Source: Gemmatimonadales bacterium (GTDB taxonomy: Bacteria > Gemmatimonadota > Gemmatimonadetes > Gemmatimonadales > GWC2-71-9). From it: 57,660 bases of DNA. Numbering within the stretch: position 1 is the first letter of the stretch; each line of letters opens with the position of its first letter. Positions 1-8,312 of the stretch are shown in pieces. The notes beneath the pieces were generated by a model that worked only from the letters and a program-made list of their open reading frames with translations, ran no database searches and was not told where the DNA came from. The DNA is taken from positions 1-57,660 of the forward strand of contig JAICUF010000005.1 of assembly GCA_025935995.1 (NCBI GenBank). Reading direction: 5' to 3'. The translations under genes were made by a program, and so were the position numbers.

Positions 1-566
1 TCCCGGAGATTCACTTCCTCGCCGGGCACGCCCCGGAGGAGCGAATCGAGCATCCGCTCCATGCCCGAGCGTCCGGTGTCGGCGTCGACCGCCCCGATGG
101 CACCGCGGGCGAGGTCGGGCGCCGGATAGATCCGTTGCGGGTTGGTCTCGAGGTGGACACCGCGCCGGGTGCGAAGCTGATCGACCTGGGTCGCGGAGTA
201 GGGGCCCCAGAAGGACACGTACGCGTCGCTGGTACGGAGGCGGCGCTCGAGGACCGCCTGCGTCATGTTGGTCCGGTCCAGCGAGCGCGTGACCAGCGTG
301 GCGATCTCGTGCGGGCTCTCGATCTCGTTCGGCGCGATGCCGACGTGGTAGGACTCGCGGGTGTCGGCGAGGCGCACGCCGGCGCGATCGGCGATCACGC
401 CGCGCGCCGCGGGCAGCTGCACCCGCTGCGTGCGCTGGCGCACCGCCTCGGCGGCGAGCTTCCGGCCATCCAGGATCTGCAGCTTCGCGCTCCGGAGCAG
501 CACCGCGATGACCGCGAGCGCGAGCACCGCCTGGATGAACGCGATCCGCGCAGCGGGCCGGGGCAT
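1..566 (-). CDS. ftsI: FtsI/PBP2-family peptidoglycan transpeptidase, N-terminal part only
   Basis: The gene runs off the left edge, so only about 188 N-terminal residues are visible. I see a short cytoplasmic start (MPRPAARIAFIQ), one transmembrane helix (about residues 10-24) and then the pedestal-domain signature around ARGVIADRAGVRLADT, the usual R-G-x-I-x-D-R-x-G motif of class B penicillin-binding proteins. The family cross-links septal peptidoglycan in the periplasm. The catalytic SxxK domain lies outside the window. The ATG at 566-564 overlaps the stop of the upstream ftsL-like gene (TGATG), indicating translational coupling. The position after rsmH and ftsL fits FtsI rather than an elongation PBP2. 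This is the start of a dcw-type division and cell-wall cluster. Confidence 0.85.
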   Translation of the reverse strand, partial: MPRPAARIAFIQAVLALAVIAVLLRSAKLQILDGRKLAAEAVRQRTQRVQLPAARGVIADRAGVRLADTRESYHVGIAPNEIESPHEIATLVTRSLDRTNMTQAVLERRLRTSDAYVSFWGPYSATQVDQLRTRRGVHLETNPQRIYPAPDLARGAIGAVDADTGRSGMERMLDSLLRGVPGEEVNLR

Positions 567-862
567 CAGCGCGACCCGCTGCCCGAGCCGGGCAGCACGA
601 TGGCTGCTTCCTCGGCGTCGGTGGGAACATGCAGGCCGAGGGATTCGGCGCGCGGGAGGAGCACACGCCGGCTCGACGCCTCGCTGATGTCGCGCTCGAG
701 CTCGGCGCGCAGAGCATCGAGCGTACGATGCCGGTCGCGCAGCTGGCCGAGCTGCGTCGCCAGGCCGTAGGCCTTGAGCTGGCGCGTGGCGACGATGCCG
801 GCCACGACCAGGAAGAGGCCGAGCCAGAGCAGCACCCAGTGGCGGCCCTTAAGAGTGATCAT
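566..862 (-). CDS. ftsL: FtsL-like division protein
   Basis: This 98-aa bitopic protein has a short basic N-terminus, one transmembrane helix (about residues 9-28, WVLLWLGLFLVVAGIVATR) and a predicted coiled-coil periplasmic segment rich in Leu, Arg and Glu (about 35-75). That is the FtsL/FtsB architecture. FtsL forms a complex with FtsB and FtsQ that activates FtsWI at the septum. Sequence identity in this family is low, so the call leans on size, topology and position between rsmH and ftsI. Its ATG overlaps the end of rsmH by 14 bases, and its stop overlaps the ftsI start. A separate FtsB-like gene sits at 37141-37425. Confidence 0.75.
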   Translation of the reverse strand: MITLKGRHWVLLWLGLFLVVAGIVATRQLKAYGLATQLGQLRDRHRTLDALRAELERDISEASSRRVLLPRAESLGLHVPTDAEEAAIVLPGSGSGSR

Positions 863-1766
863 CCCGCCGGAAGGTTCGCAGTTTGGCGCTCCGTGCCCTC
901 ACGTTGTCCCGCGATTCATCGGCACCGGGCAGCACCGGCTTCCGTGGCTCCGCACGGCCGTACCGGATGGGCGAGCAGGTACAGATCGGCTGGCGGGGCG
1001 GACAGACGCATCCTCCCTCCCACTGCCGGAACAGATGCTTCACCAGACGGTCCTCGCCCGAGTGGTAGCTGATGACCGCGAGCACACCGCGCGGCCGGAG
1101 CGCGTCGCGGAAGGCGGGGAGCGCCAGGGCAAGTCCGTCGAGCTCGTCGTTCACCGCGATCCGGATGGCCTGAAAGAGCCGCGCAAAGTCCCCGGGACCG
1201 GTGGACGGTCCGAGCGCCCCGCGGATCGCGTTCACGAGATCGTCGCTCGTCACGAAGGGGGCCCGGTCTCGACGACGGACGATCTCGCGCGCGAGCCGGC
1301 GCGACCGGCGCTCGTCGCCGTACTCCGCGAAGATCCGCCCGAGCTCGGCTTCGTCGGCAGCCGCGAGCAGATCCGCCGCCGAGCTGCCGCCTCCCATGCG
1401 CATGTCGAGCGGCGCCCCGGGGCGGAAGGTGAAGCCGCGCGACGTTTCGTCGAGCTGCCGCGAGGACACGCCGAGATCGAGGAGGATGAAATCGGGCGCG
1501 AGCCGCGCCACGGCCTCGAGCGCGGCCGGCGCGGCGTAGGGCGACTCGAGATACCGGATCCGCTCCTCGCCGAGGCGCGCCCGCGCCCGGCCGATCGCCG
1601 ACGGATCACGATCGATGCCAAGGACCTCGGCCCCGGCCGCGAGGAAGGACGCCGCGTGGCCCCCATCGCCCAGCGTGGCGTCCACCACGCATCGCGCGTT
1701 CGCCGCCGCGGCCGCGATCTCGCGGAGCAGCACGGGCACGTGGAAGGGCGCGTCGATCTCTGACAT
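849..1766 (-). CDS. rsmH: 16S rRNA (cytosine-1402-N4)-methyltransferase RsmH
   Basis: RsmH (MraW) methylates N4 of C1402 in the 16S rRNA decoding centre using SAM. The N-terminus has the family start HVPVLLREI, followed by the SAM-binding motif VDATLGDGGHAASFL and FILLDLGVSSRQLDE. GAPLDMRM and the late SYHSGEDRLVKHLFR block are also typical. From the ATG at 1766 it is about 305 aa, normal for the family. A TTG 21 bases upstream (1787) is in frame, but the ATG fits the family's N-terminus better. It opens the visible dcw cluster. The usual mraZ is missing upstream, where a tRNA-Asp and its terminator are found instead. Confidence 0.95.
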   Translation of the reverse strand: MSEIDAPFHVPVLLREIAAAAANARCVVDATLGDGGHAASFLAAGAEVLGIDRDPSAIGRARARLGEERIRYLESPYAAPAALEAVARLAPDFILLDLGVSSRQLDETSRGFTFRPGAPLDMRMGGGSSAADLLAAADEAELGRIFAEYGDERRSRRLAREIVRRRDRAPFVTSDDLVNAIRGALGPSTGPGDFARLFQAIRIAVNDELDGLALALPAFRDALRPRGVLAVISYHSGEDRLVKHLFRQWEGGCVCPPRQPICTCSPIRYGRAEPRKPVLPGADESRDNVRARSAKLRTFRRDDHS

Positions 1767-1794
1767 TCTGGGCTCGCGGTGGGTCAAAACGCAA

Positions 1795-1819
1795 CACCCC
1801 GTCCGGAGGGGACGGGGTG
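1795..1819 (-). terminator. Intrinsic terminator after tRNA-Asp
   Basis: A perfect 10-bp stem (caccccgtcc at 1795-1804 against ggacggggtg at 1810-1819) encloses a 5-base loop. Read on the minus strand it is followed by TTGCGTTTTGA, a short T-rich run. It lies 17 bases past the 3' end of the tRNA-Asp gene and just ahead of rsmH, so it should end the tRNA transcript. Confidence 0.75.
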
Positions 1820-1835
1820 CGGCGGGCAGTGCGAA

Positions 1836-1910
1836 CGGGGCTGACGGGGCTCGAACCCGCGACCTCCGCAGTGACAGTGCGGCACTCTAACCAAGCTGAG
1901 CTACAGCCCC
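1836..1910 (-). tRNA. tRNA-Asp (anticodon GTC)
   Basis: A complete cloverleaf can be folded on the minus strand. The acceptor is GGGGCTG with CAGCCCC, and the anticodon stem is CCGCA/TGCGG around the loop CTGTCAC, giving anticodon GTC (Asp). The T-arm is GCGGG-TTCGAAC-CCCGT. The 3' CCA is not encoded. A terminator hairpin follows at 1795-1819 and a TATATT -10-like box lies just upstream. Confidence 0.95.
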
Positions 1911-1924
1911 CGGCAACGGCGCGC

Positions 1925-1930
1925 AATATA
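1925..1930 (-). promoter_or_regulatory. Possible -10 element for tRNA-Asp
   Basis: On the minus strand the hexamer TATATT sits 14 bases before the first base of tRNA-Asp, in otherwise very GC-rich DNA. The matching -35 position holds only a weak TTCCTC, 17 bases upstream. This is position and base composition evidence only. Confidence 0.35.
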
Positions 1931-1957
1931 GATGCGGCCCCGCCGGGGAGGAAGCCC

Positions 1958-3712
1958 TCAGCGGCAGTACGCCTTGAGCAGCGAGGCGCTGTGCGGCAGG
2001 TACTTCGTGATCAGGTCGAGCTTGGCGGCCGAATCGTCGGGCTTGGCCGTCTTGCCGATGGTGAAGGCGGCCTGCGCCTCCCGCAGCAGCGCATCCTCCT
2101 GCTTGGCGAGGTCGCAGGATTTCTGGGCCACCGCCTGCTTGTCGATGTCGGGCACCTGGTAGAACGTCGCGAGGCCGAGGAGATAGTTGGCCGTCGGAAT
2201 GAACTGCGCCGTCGGCGCGGCCTTCACGCCCTGGCGGAGAAGGTCGGCGGCGGTCTTGAAGTCCGGTGGCGTCGCCTGCATCAGCGGCAGCGCCGCGTTG
2301 GTGAGAATGCCCGCCGCCTTGGCCCGCAGGTCGGCCGAATCAGGCGACGACGCGGCTCGTCTGAGCGCGAAATCGAGGTAGGGCTTGGCTTCCGGCAACC
2401 GCTTGGCCGTGACGAGCGCCTGCGCCGCCGCCAGCGCCGGCACCACGTTGTTGCTGTCCACCGCCATGAGCCGGCGCGTCACCGCGAGGCTGCTGTCCAC
2501 CTGACCGGAATAGGAGTACGCCTTGTTCAGGTTCTGGAGCAGCGTGAGGTTGGTCGGATACCGGTGCGACGCGGTCTGCGCCCAGCGCACGTACGTCGCG
2601 GTGTCGGCGCTGGTCGCCACCGGCAGCGTGTCGGCCAGCCGCTGCTCCGCCGCCGCCGAGATCTTGGCGAAGAAGAGCGTGTCCGCCCGGGTGGAGTCCG
2701 TCTCGTACGCCTTGGCCAGGGCTTCGACCGCGCAATTGTACTTGGCCGCGAACAGGCAGGCGTTGCTCTTGAGATCGTAGAGATCCCAGTTGGACGGATC
2801 GAGGGCCAGGCCCTCGTCGGCCACCTGGATGGCGGCGTCGGTGTTGCCCGAGCTCAGGAAGTAGCGGAAGGCGCGCTGCCGCAGCTCCTGGTCGGTCGGC
2901 GCCGCGCGAAGGATCTGCTTGAGGGTCGCGACCGCCTTGGCCGTATCGCCCCGCTGCTCGTACGCCTGCGCGAGCATGTTCAGCGCGACCAGGCTGAGCG
3001 AGTCGCCGGCGACCGCCGCCTCGAGGTGCTGCACCTTGTCGCCCTGGGCCTTGTTGGAGTCGGCGATCAGCGCCAGGCAGAAATGTGCCAGGCCGTTGCT
3101 CGGCAGAACCTTGAGGGCCTTGTTCGCCGATTCGGTCGCCTTGGACTTGTTGGCGATCCGCTGATCCATGCAGGCGCGTGCGTCGGCCAGCGAGCGCACC
3201 GCGGGCTGCAGCGCATCGATCGCCCTGGCGCCCAGGTCATCCAGCGGCTGGCCGGCGGCCTGCTGCACGCGGATGGTGCTGCCGGCGTCGTCGTTCGTGC
3301 CGGTGAGCCGCGCCACGATCGAGCGGCTCCCGTCGGGCGCCTTCGGCATCGTCGAGGTGACGACGACGCGCGTCCCCGGCAGATTCTTCGCGAGGATGCG
3401 GGCGTTGTTGGCGTTGAGGATCGCGTCCCTGGGGAAGCCGAACTGCATCAGGGCCGCGTTCATGATGGTGTCCGGGACCACCGCGTAGCCCGCGCCGGCC
3501 ACCCGGTCCATCCGCTTCCGCATCACGTCGCCGACGTGGACCGCGGAGGCGGAGTCGGCAGGCGCGAAGACGTAGGGGTTGGCGACGAGCAGTCGGTCGC
3601 GCGTGGTGACCGCGGTCGAGATGCGGCTGCCGCGCGGAATGCCCTGTGCCGACGCCGGGGCCGCGAGGGCGAGGCCGAGAGCCGCGAATGTGACATAACG
3701 CAGAACAGGCAT
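1958..3712 (-). CDS. Secreted tetratricopeptide-repeat protein
   Basis: This 584-aa protein has a clear signal peptide (MPVLRYVTFAALGLALAAPASAQ, cleavage expected after ASA), so it is exported. Residues about 25-165 form a non-TPR domain. The rest (about 170-560) is a run of helical TPR-like repeats, for example LALDPSNWDLYDLKSNACLF and VKAAPTAQFIPTANYLLGLA. The ATG at 3712 is preceded by GGAGG at a good distance. The frame stays open upstream through tRNA-Val, but that part is not coding. The gene stands alone between two tRNA genes. The exact function is unknown; a periplasmic scaffold or binding role is the most that can be said. Confidence 0.85.
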   Translation of the reverse strand: MPVLRYVTFAALGLALAAPASAQGIPRGSRISTAVTTRDRLLVANPYVFAPADSASAVHVGDVMRKRMDRVAGAGYAVVPDTIMNAALMQFGFPRDAILNANNARILAKNLPGTRVVVTSTMPKAPDGSRSIVARLTGTNDDAGSTIRVQQAAGQPLDDLGARAIDALQPAVRSLADARACMDQRIANKSKATESANKALKVLPSNGLAHFCLALIADSNKAQGDKVQHLEAAVAGDSLSLVALNMLAQAYEQRGDTAKAVATLKQILRAAPTDQELRQRAFRYFLSSGNTDAAIQVADEGLALDPSNWDLYDLKSNACLFAAKYNCAVEALAKAYETDSTRADTLFFAKISAAAEQRLADTLPVATSADTATYVRWAQTASHRYPTNLTLLQNLNKAYSYSGQVDSSLAVTRRLMAVDSNNVVPALAAAQALVTAKRLPEAKPYLDFALRRAASSPDSADLRAKAAGILTNAALPLMQATPPDFKTAADLLRQGVKAAPTAQFIPTANYLLGLATFYQVPDIDKQAVAQKSCDLAKQEDALLREAQAAFTIGKTAKPDDSAAKLDLITKYLPHSASLLKAYCR

Positions 3713-3744
3713 TGCAGGTCCTCCAGACAGGATCGGCCGGCAAG

Positions 3745-3763
3745 CGTCGCGCCCCGCGCGACG
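3745..3763 (-). terminator. Small perfect hairpin between tRNA-Val and the TPR gene
   Basis: An 8-bp perfect stem (cgtcgcgc / gcgcgacg) with a 3-base loop lies 19 bases past the 3' end of tRNA-Val on the minus strand. No T-run follows, so it may be a Rho-type or processing structure rather than a true intrinsic terminator. Confidence 0.35.
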
Positions 3764-3781
3764 ATGGGTGTCATGCAAGGA

Positions 3782-3856
3782 TGGGCGAAGAGGGATTCGA
3801 ACCCCCGACATCCTGCGTGTAAGGCAGGCGCTCTGAACCAGCTGAGCTATTCGCCC
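3782..3856 (-). tRNA. tRNA-Val (anticodon TAC)
   Basis: The minus strand folds into a full cloverleaf. The acceptor is GGGCGAA with TTCGCCC, and the anticodon stem is CCTGC/GCAGG with loop CTTACAC, giving anticodon TAC (Val). The T-arm is GGGGG-TTCGAAT-CCCTC. CCA is not encoded. It lies between the end of the chemosensory operon and the secreted TPR gene. Confidence 0.95.
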
Positions 3857-3927
3857 GGTCCGCCAGCTGTGCGCCAACCCGCAGCATAGTCCCTGGAACG
3901 GGGCCGTGCGGTGCGGGGGGTCACCCG

Positions 3928-4143
3928 CTACAGCGCGATCCCGATGGGGAGGAGGACGCAGTACCCCACCACCAGCAACACGGCGGCGGCCGTGGCGTGT
4001 CCCGCGTCCAGGATCAGGTAGCCGGCCACCAGCGTCAGTACGGCGACCCCGAGCAGCAGCAGATTGCGGCGCGCGAGGAGCGGCCGGCGGGTCGTAGCGG
4101 TGGCTTTGGGTTCGGGCATGGCGGTAGAGGCTATCACCGTCAT
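3928..4143 (-). CDS. Small two-helix membrane protein
   Basis: This 71-aa protein has an N-terminal polar stretch with an arginine patch (RRPLLARRN) and two hydrophobic helices (about 28-45, LLLLGVAVLTLVAGYLIL, and 50-70, TAAAVLLVVGYCVLLPIGIA). It looks like the short DUF3098-type membrane proteins, but I do not claim the family firmly. The ATG at 4143 overlaps the stop of the peptidase gene (ATGA), which supports this start over the second ATG at 4119. It makes this the last gene of the long chemosensory operon. Function unknown. Confidence 0.7.
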   Translation of the reverse strand: MTVIASTAMPEPKATATTRRPLLARRNLLLLGVAVLTLVAGYLILDAGHATAAAVLLVVGYCVLLPIGIAL

Positions 4144-5096
4144 GGAGTTCGGTCAAGTTCCGGCCCCGTCTCATCTTCCGGCGGCAGCGTCCAGCCTTCG
4201 TCGAGCGCCGCGCGGCGGGGGCGGTCTGCCCGCCGCCGGACGCCGCCGAGCGCGATGACGAGTGTCGCGATCACCGCCCACAACCCCCCGGCAGCCAACC
4301 ACGAAATCAACCCGTACCGCCGCCGGATGGTTCCCTCCCAGTCCCGCTCGAACTGCCCGAGGTTGAAGCCCGTCGTGGCCCGGACGGCGTCCGGGAATTC
4401 CACGCCCGCCGCGAGCCGGTCGAGGAGCGGCCCGAGGGACCGCGTCGGGTTCCGCTCCGCCAGCCGGGCCACGGCGGACATCGAGAGGGCATACGCCGGC
4501 GCCGCGCCGCCGATGCCGCCCCGGAGCGCGCCGTTCAGCGCCTCGAAGTCGGGCACCCCGCCCCGTGCGACCGAGAGATTGAGCGAAAGCGCGGCGATCC
4601 GGTCCCACTCGCCGGCGGCGTACGCGGCGTAGCCCTCGTCGAACCACCGCGGCACCCGGACGCGGATGGCGTCGTGGAGCACCAGATGCGCGAGCTCGTG
4701 GCGGAGCGTGACCGCGAGGTCCCCGGCGTCGGCGCGGATGAGGATGGTATGCGCGCCGGGAACGGCGAGCCCCGCTCCCCACGACGGAGCCCGCCCGCCG
4801 GTGAGCTGCTGATAGCGCGCCTCGTCGGGCACGAGGATCAACCGCAGGGGCCCGGCCGAGCGGCGCCCGAGGCCGGGCCAGACGGAGGCCTGGTCCGCCT
4901 CGTCGGCGAGCGACGCGGCCATGCCGACCTGGGGCGGCCAGGCGACCGCGACGACGCGGCCGACCCGGACCGCGCGCGGAGTGCTGTGAGCGGGTGTCTG
5001 GAGTGCGAGGAGGGCGACGATCAGGCGAAGCGGCTGCGCGGGATGTCTCCGCCCGATTCCGCCAGGGCGAGCAGCTCGCCGCAGCGCCGGGCCCAC
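4140..5096 (-). CDS. Membrane-anchored gluzincin-type metallopeptidase (peptidase MA-like)
   Basis: The core is a zinc peptidase motif, HELAHLVLHD, with a downstream DEGYAAY that gives the third ligand (HExxH...E). This matches the peptidase MA-like families. A hydrophobic segment near the N-terminus (LIVALLALQTPAHS) looks like a signal sequence. A helix close to the C-terminus (about WLAAGGLWAVIATLVIALGG), followed by RRR, would anchor it so that the catalytic domain faces outward. The start is uncertain: no ATG precedes the signal sequence. The choices are GTG at 5096 (used here), CTG at 5024 overlapping the upstream stop, or ATG at 4922, which would lose the signal. The 3' end overlaps the next gene. 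The substrate is unknown. Confidence 0.7.
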   Translation of the reverse strand: MGPALRRAARPGGIGRRHPAQPLRLIVALLALQTPAHSTPRAVRVGRVVAVAWPPQVGMAASLADEADQASVWPGLGRRSAGPLRLILVPDEARYQQLTGGRAPSWGAGLAVPGAHTILIRADAGDLAVTLRHELAHLVLHDAIRVRVPRWFDEGYAAYAAGEWDRIAALSLNLSVARGGVPDFEALNGALRGGIGGAAPAYALSMSAVARLAERNPTRSLGPLLDRLAAGVEFPDAVRATTGFNLGQFERDWEGTIRRRYGLISWLAAGGLWAVIATLVIALGGVRRRADRPRRAALDEGWTLPPEDETGPELDRTP

Positions 5097-5887
5097 GGGT
5101 TGAACTTGTTGGCGCGCTGGCCGTCGGTCCACGCCTGGATCGCGCCGGCGCGGTCGCCGGCCTGCCACTGCGCGCGGCCCAGCTGAAACCACGCCTCGAT
5201 CAGGTTGGGGCCCAGCGCGAGCGTCTTGCGGAAGAACGTCTCGGCGTCCTCGTACATCTCGCGCTCCACGTAGACCAGGCCCAGATAATAGTGGGCGTAC
5301 AGCGTGGCCTTGCGATCGTTGTCGAGCCGGATGGCCCGGGAAAGATGCTCGATCGCCTCGCCGAAGATCCGCTTCTTGAGGCAGATGTACCCCACGTTGA
5401 TACGCGCGAGGGAGTTGGCCGGTTCCTGCATGAGCACCCGCGAGAAGGTCGCCAGCGCGTCGTCGTAATCCTCGTGCAGCATCTGGGCCCAGCCCAGCAG
5501 CGACTGCGCCTCCACCGCGCCCGGCGACAGCTCGAGCGCGCGGGTGAGTGCCTGGATGGCGCCGGCGTGGTCTCCGAGCGAGATGAGACTCCACCCCTTC
5601 TCGATGAACGTCGACGCGCCCAGGTGATCCTCATGGACCACCGGCCGGGCGCTCGTGAAGGCCGGCGCCGCGCCCGCCTGCGCCTGCTTGTACCGCTCGA
5701 CCAGCACCCGGATGTCCTCCTTCAGCTGGCCCAGCTCACCGAGGGCGCCGTCGACCTTCCGGAAGAAGGCGATGATCTCGCGCTTGACCTCGTCGCGCTC
5801 GGCGCTCTCGCGCGCGGCCTCGAGCCGGCCGGCGATGGCCTGATACTCCTCGCGGAGCGGGCCGGTGAGCGAGGCGGCGTCGGTCAT
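5021..5887 (-). CDS. Coiled-coil plus TPR protein of the chemosensory operon
   Basis: This 288-aa cytoplasmic protein has a charged helical N-terminus (about 1-75, with AARESAERDEVKREIIAFF) likely to form a coiled coil. Five or six TPR units follow (about 95-270), for example LGDHAGAIQALTRALELSPG and YEDAETFFRKTLALGPNLIE. There are no catalytic motifs. Its ATG (5887) overlaps the stop of the cheW gene upstream by one base, so it is translationally coupled to the Che genes. A role as an adaptor or scaffold for the signalling complex is inferred from its fold and position. Confidence 0.8.
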   Translation of the reverse strand: MTDAASLTGPLREEYQAIAGRLEAARESAERDEVKREIIAFFRKVDGALGELGQLKEDIRVLVERYKQAQAGAAPAFTSARPVVHEDHLGASTFIEKGWSLISLGDHAGAIQALTRALELSPGAVEAQSLLGWAQMLHEDYDDALATFSRVLMQEPANSLARINVGYICLKKRIFGEAIEHLSRAIRLDNDRKATLYAHYYLGLVYVEREMYEDAETFFRKTLALGPNLIEAWFQLGRAQWQAGDRAGAIQAWTDGQRANKFNPWARRCGELLALAESGGDIPRSRFA

Positions 5888-6345
5888 CAGACGGCGGCCT
5901 GGAGCGCCTGCCGCTCGGTCGAGCTCAGCAGCCGGAGCGCGTTGAGCAGCACCACGGTCCGCTCGCCCTCGGTGATGATGCCGGCGATGTAGTTCGCCGC
6001 GAGACCGCGGACCATCGGCGGCGGCGCCGTGATGGTCGTGCTGTCCACGCGGATCACCTCCCGGACCTGGTCCACCAGCATGCCGATGCGCTGGCCATCG
6101 AGACTCAGCACCATGAGACGCGTCGCCTCGGTGATGGCGGCCTCGAGCTCGAGACGCTTCCGGAGGTCCACCACCGGAATCGCCGTGCCCTCGTAGCGCA
6201 CGACGCCCTCGAGGAACTCCGGCGCCCGCGGCAGCGCGGCCGGCTTCTCGTAGCGGAGGATCCGCTCCACCTGCGAGATGTCGAGCGCGAATTCCTGCGG
6301 CCCGACGCGGAAGGTGACTACCTGGATGTCGTCGGCACTGTTCAT
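5887..6345 (-). CDS. cheW: CheW-domain adaptor, copy 2
   Basis: At 152 aa, with one CheW fold, it matches the family length. Recognisable blocks are VVTFRVGPQEFALDISQVERI at the start, the ALPRAPEFLEGVVRYEGTAIPVVDLR core and MVLSLDGQRIGMLVDQVREVI. CheW couples chemoreceptors to the CheA P5 domain. This is one of three CheW genes in the window (others at 6342 and 21735). The ATG overlaps the stop of the previous cheW (ATGA), and its own stop touches the TPR gene. The ATG at 6345 gives the expected N-terminus, and the upstream extension of the frame is not needed. Confidence 0.92.
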   Translation of the reverse strand: MNSADDIQVVTFRVGPQEFALDISQVERILRYEKPAALPRAPEFLEGVVRYEGTAIPVVDLRKRLELEAAITEATRLMVLSLDGQRIGMLVDQVREVIRVDSTTITAPPPMVRGLAANYIAGIITEGERTVVLLNALRLLSSTERQALQAAV

Positions 6346-6773
6346 GAGTCGCGTTCTCCCCCGGCCAGGCGCGCGCCGAGTGCTGTGAGATCGAGCAGAG
6401 GCACCAGCCCCTCGGCGGTGCGCGCGACGCCGCGGGCCCACGGCAGCGACGCATCCGGCGGCAGCGGCATGATCGCCGCGCGCGAGACCACGTCGGCCTC
6501 ATCCACCTCGAGACAGAGATGGAGCCCGTCCGCTTCCACCACCACACCCGTCTGGCCCCGGTCCGCCGGGAAGCCCGTTCCCGAGAGCAGCGCGCCGAGG
6601 TGAAGCACCGGCATCGTCTCGGCGCGCAGACGTGCCACGCCCCGCATCGCCGGCTCCGGGGACGGCACCGCGTGCACCTCGCCGATCTCCGCCACCGCGA
6701 TCAGGTGCTCGAGCGGCAGACCGACCATGCGGCCTCCCGCGCGGACCAGGAGGAACGCGTTCCGGTCGCTCAC
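6342..6773 (-). CDS. cheW: CheW-domain adaptor, copy 1
   Basis: This 143-aa protein is a single CheW domain, more diverged than its neighbour. It keeps [21 protein letters not shown], the [23 protein letters not shown] core and the C-terminal [18 protein letters not shown]. Having two different CheW proteins side by side suggests distinct partners, such as two receptor types or a CheW-ring structural role. That is inference. The start overlaps the 3' end of cheB by 4 bases. Confidence 0.88.
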   Translation of the reverse strand: MSDRNAFLLVRAGGRMVGLPLEHLIAVAEIGEVHAVPSPEPAMRGVARLRAETMPVLHLGALLSGTGFPADRGQTGVVVEADGLHLCLEVDEADVVSRAAIMPLPPDASLPWARGVARTAEGLVPLLDLTALGARLAGGERDS

Positions 6774-7849
6774 CGGCGCGGCGCCGCGGCGAGCAGGGTG
6801 TTGATGCGCGTCGCCACCTCCGCGATGCCGACGATCTCGTCCGCGCCCCCCGCTTCGGCCGCCGCGTGCGGCATGCCGAAGATGGTGGCGGACGCGCGGT
6901 CCTGCGCCAGTCCGTGGCCACCCGCATCGTGGATCGACCGGAGCCCGTCGGCGCCGTCCCGGCCGAGGCCGGTCAGGACGACACCCACCGCGCGAGTGCC
7001 GAACACGGCGGCGACCGAGCGAAACAGCGGATCCGCGGCGGGCCGCACTCCCCAGACCGGCGGCCGCCGGTCGAGCGCGATGGCCGCGCCGCCTTCGCCC
7101 GGCACGACCGTCATGTGAAAATCGCCGGGCGCGACGTAGGCCGTGTCCGCCAGGAGCGGCGTGCCGTCCTCCGCCTCCACGACGCGGAGCCGGCTCTGGC
7201 TGTCGAGGCGCTCGGCGAGGCTTCGCGTGAAGCGCGGCGGCATGTGCTGCACGATGACCACCGCCGCCCCCGCTCCGCGCTCGATCCGCGGCACGACTTC
7301 GGCCAGCGCGCGGGGACCGCCGGTGGACGCCGCGATCGCCGCGCAGCGGATCGCGCGGCCGGGCAGCGTCGCGAGGATATCCGGCGGCGCCTCCCCGCGG
7401 CTCGGCCGGGCCAGCACCGGCAGACGGTGGATGTCGGCCGCGCGCGCCGCGTGCAGCGCCGCGATGACCCGATGGCCCAGCCGCTCCAGGGCCGGCAGGC
7501 TCCGGTCGTCCTCCTTGGCGACGAGGTCCACCGCGCCGAGCTCCAGGGCGCGAATGGCGCCCGCGGTCCCCGGCCCCGCATACGCACTCACGACCACGAT
7601 CGGCCGGGGCGCCTCCGACATGATGTAGCCGATCGCGCCGAGGCCATCCAGCTCCGGCATCTCGAGGTCCATGAGCACGAGGTCGGGCTGGTGCTGGTGG
7701 ACCTTCTTCACCGCGTCGAGCCCGTTCCGGGCCGTCGCGACGACGGCGAATTCCCCCGAGGCCTCGATCGACTCGGAGAGGAGCCGGCGGAAGAACGGAC
7801 TGTCGTCCACCACCAGGACCGAGGTCGCGTCAGAGGGGCTGGATGCCAT
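6770..7849 (-). CDS. cheB: Chemotaxis methylesterase/deamidase CheB
   Basis: At 359 aa it has the standard two-domain form. The N-terminal receiver carries the acid pocket VVDDS (D15/D16), the phospho-acceptor D61 in LMDLEMP and a Lys in LVAKEDD. The C-terminal methylesterase carries the catalytic triad S175 (AASTGGP), H202 (VQHMPPRFT) and D298 ([12 protein letters not shown]). It removes methyl groups from, or deamidates, receptor glutamates when phosphorylated by CheA. The ATG at 7849 overlaps the cheD 3' end by 20 bases. All key residues are present, so it should be active, yet no receptor gene lies in this cluster. Confidence 0.95.
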   Translation of the reverse strand: MASSPSDATSVLVVDDSPFFRRLLSESIEASGEFAVVATARNGLDAVKKVHQHQPDLVLMDLEMPELDGLGAIGYIMSEAPRPIVVVSAYAGPGTAGAIRALELGAVDLVAKEDDRSLPALERLGHRVIAALHAARAADIHRLPVLARPSRGEAPPDILATLPGRAIRCAAIAASTGGPRALAEVVPRIERGAGAAVVIVQHMPPRFTRSLAERLDSQSRLRVVEAEDGTPLLADTAYVAPGDFHMTVVPGEGGAAIALDRRPPVWGVRPAADPLFRSVAAVFGTRAVGVVLTGLGRDGADGLRSIHDAGGHGLAQDRASATIFGMPHAAAEAGGADEIVGIAEVATRINTLLAAAPRR

Positions 7850-8312
7850 GCGCCACCGAGGACACCTCGACCCGTCCGTCGGCCACGAAGAACCGGACGG
7901 TGCGGCCGAAGTCGCCGCCCACCGCCTCGGCCAGGAGCGGCACGCTGGACGCCTGCAGCGCCTGCCGCGTGGCGACGACGTTCCGCTCCCCCATCTGGAT
8001 CGCGCCCGCCGGCGCCAGATTGGCGAACATGCTGGCCCCGCCCGCGATGCGGGCGACGAGCCGCTTTTCACTCGCTCCGCGCGCCGTCATGAGCTCGACC
8101 AGCCGCGGTACCGCGAGCTGCGGAAACTTGGCCGGATTGTCCGCGCTCCGACTCAGCGCGGGGGACGGCAGCAGCACGTGCGCCATGCCGCCGACCCGGG
8201 CGGTCGCGTCGTGGAGGATGATGGCCACGCAGCTTCCGAGGCCGACCGTCACCAGGACGTCCTCGGCGCCGCCGACGCCCAGATCCGCGACCCGTACCAT
8301 GATCTCGCTCAT
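7830..8312 (-). CDS. cheD: Receptor deamidase CheD
   Basis: The 160-aa protein has the CheD papain-like triad: T22 and C28 in [10 protein letters not shown] and H45 in GGMAHVLLP. These positions are within one residue of Thermotoga CheD. GGASMF and the [10 protein letters not shown] region are also typical. CheD deamidates receptor glutamines and binds CheC to raise its CheY-P phosphatase activity. The cheC gene at 18843 in the same operon fits that pairing. The ATG overlaps the cheR stop (ATGA), and the 3' end overlaps cheB. Confidence 0.93.
   Translation of the reverse strand: MSEIMVRVADLGVGGAEDVLVTVGLGSCVAIILHDATARVGGMAHVLLPSPALSRSADNPAKFPQLAVPRLVELMTARGASEKRLVARIAGGASMFANLAPAGAIQMGERNVVATRQALQASSVPLLAEAVGGDFGRTVRFFVADGRVEVSSVAHGIQPL

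Noticed and set aside
3713-4174. Upstream extension of the secreted TPR gene's frame through tRNA-Val
   Set aside because: It would place coding sequence across a clear tRNA and ahead of an evident signal peptide with its own GGAGG site.
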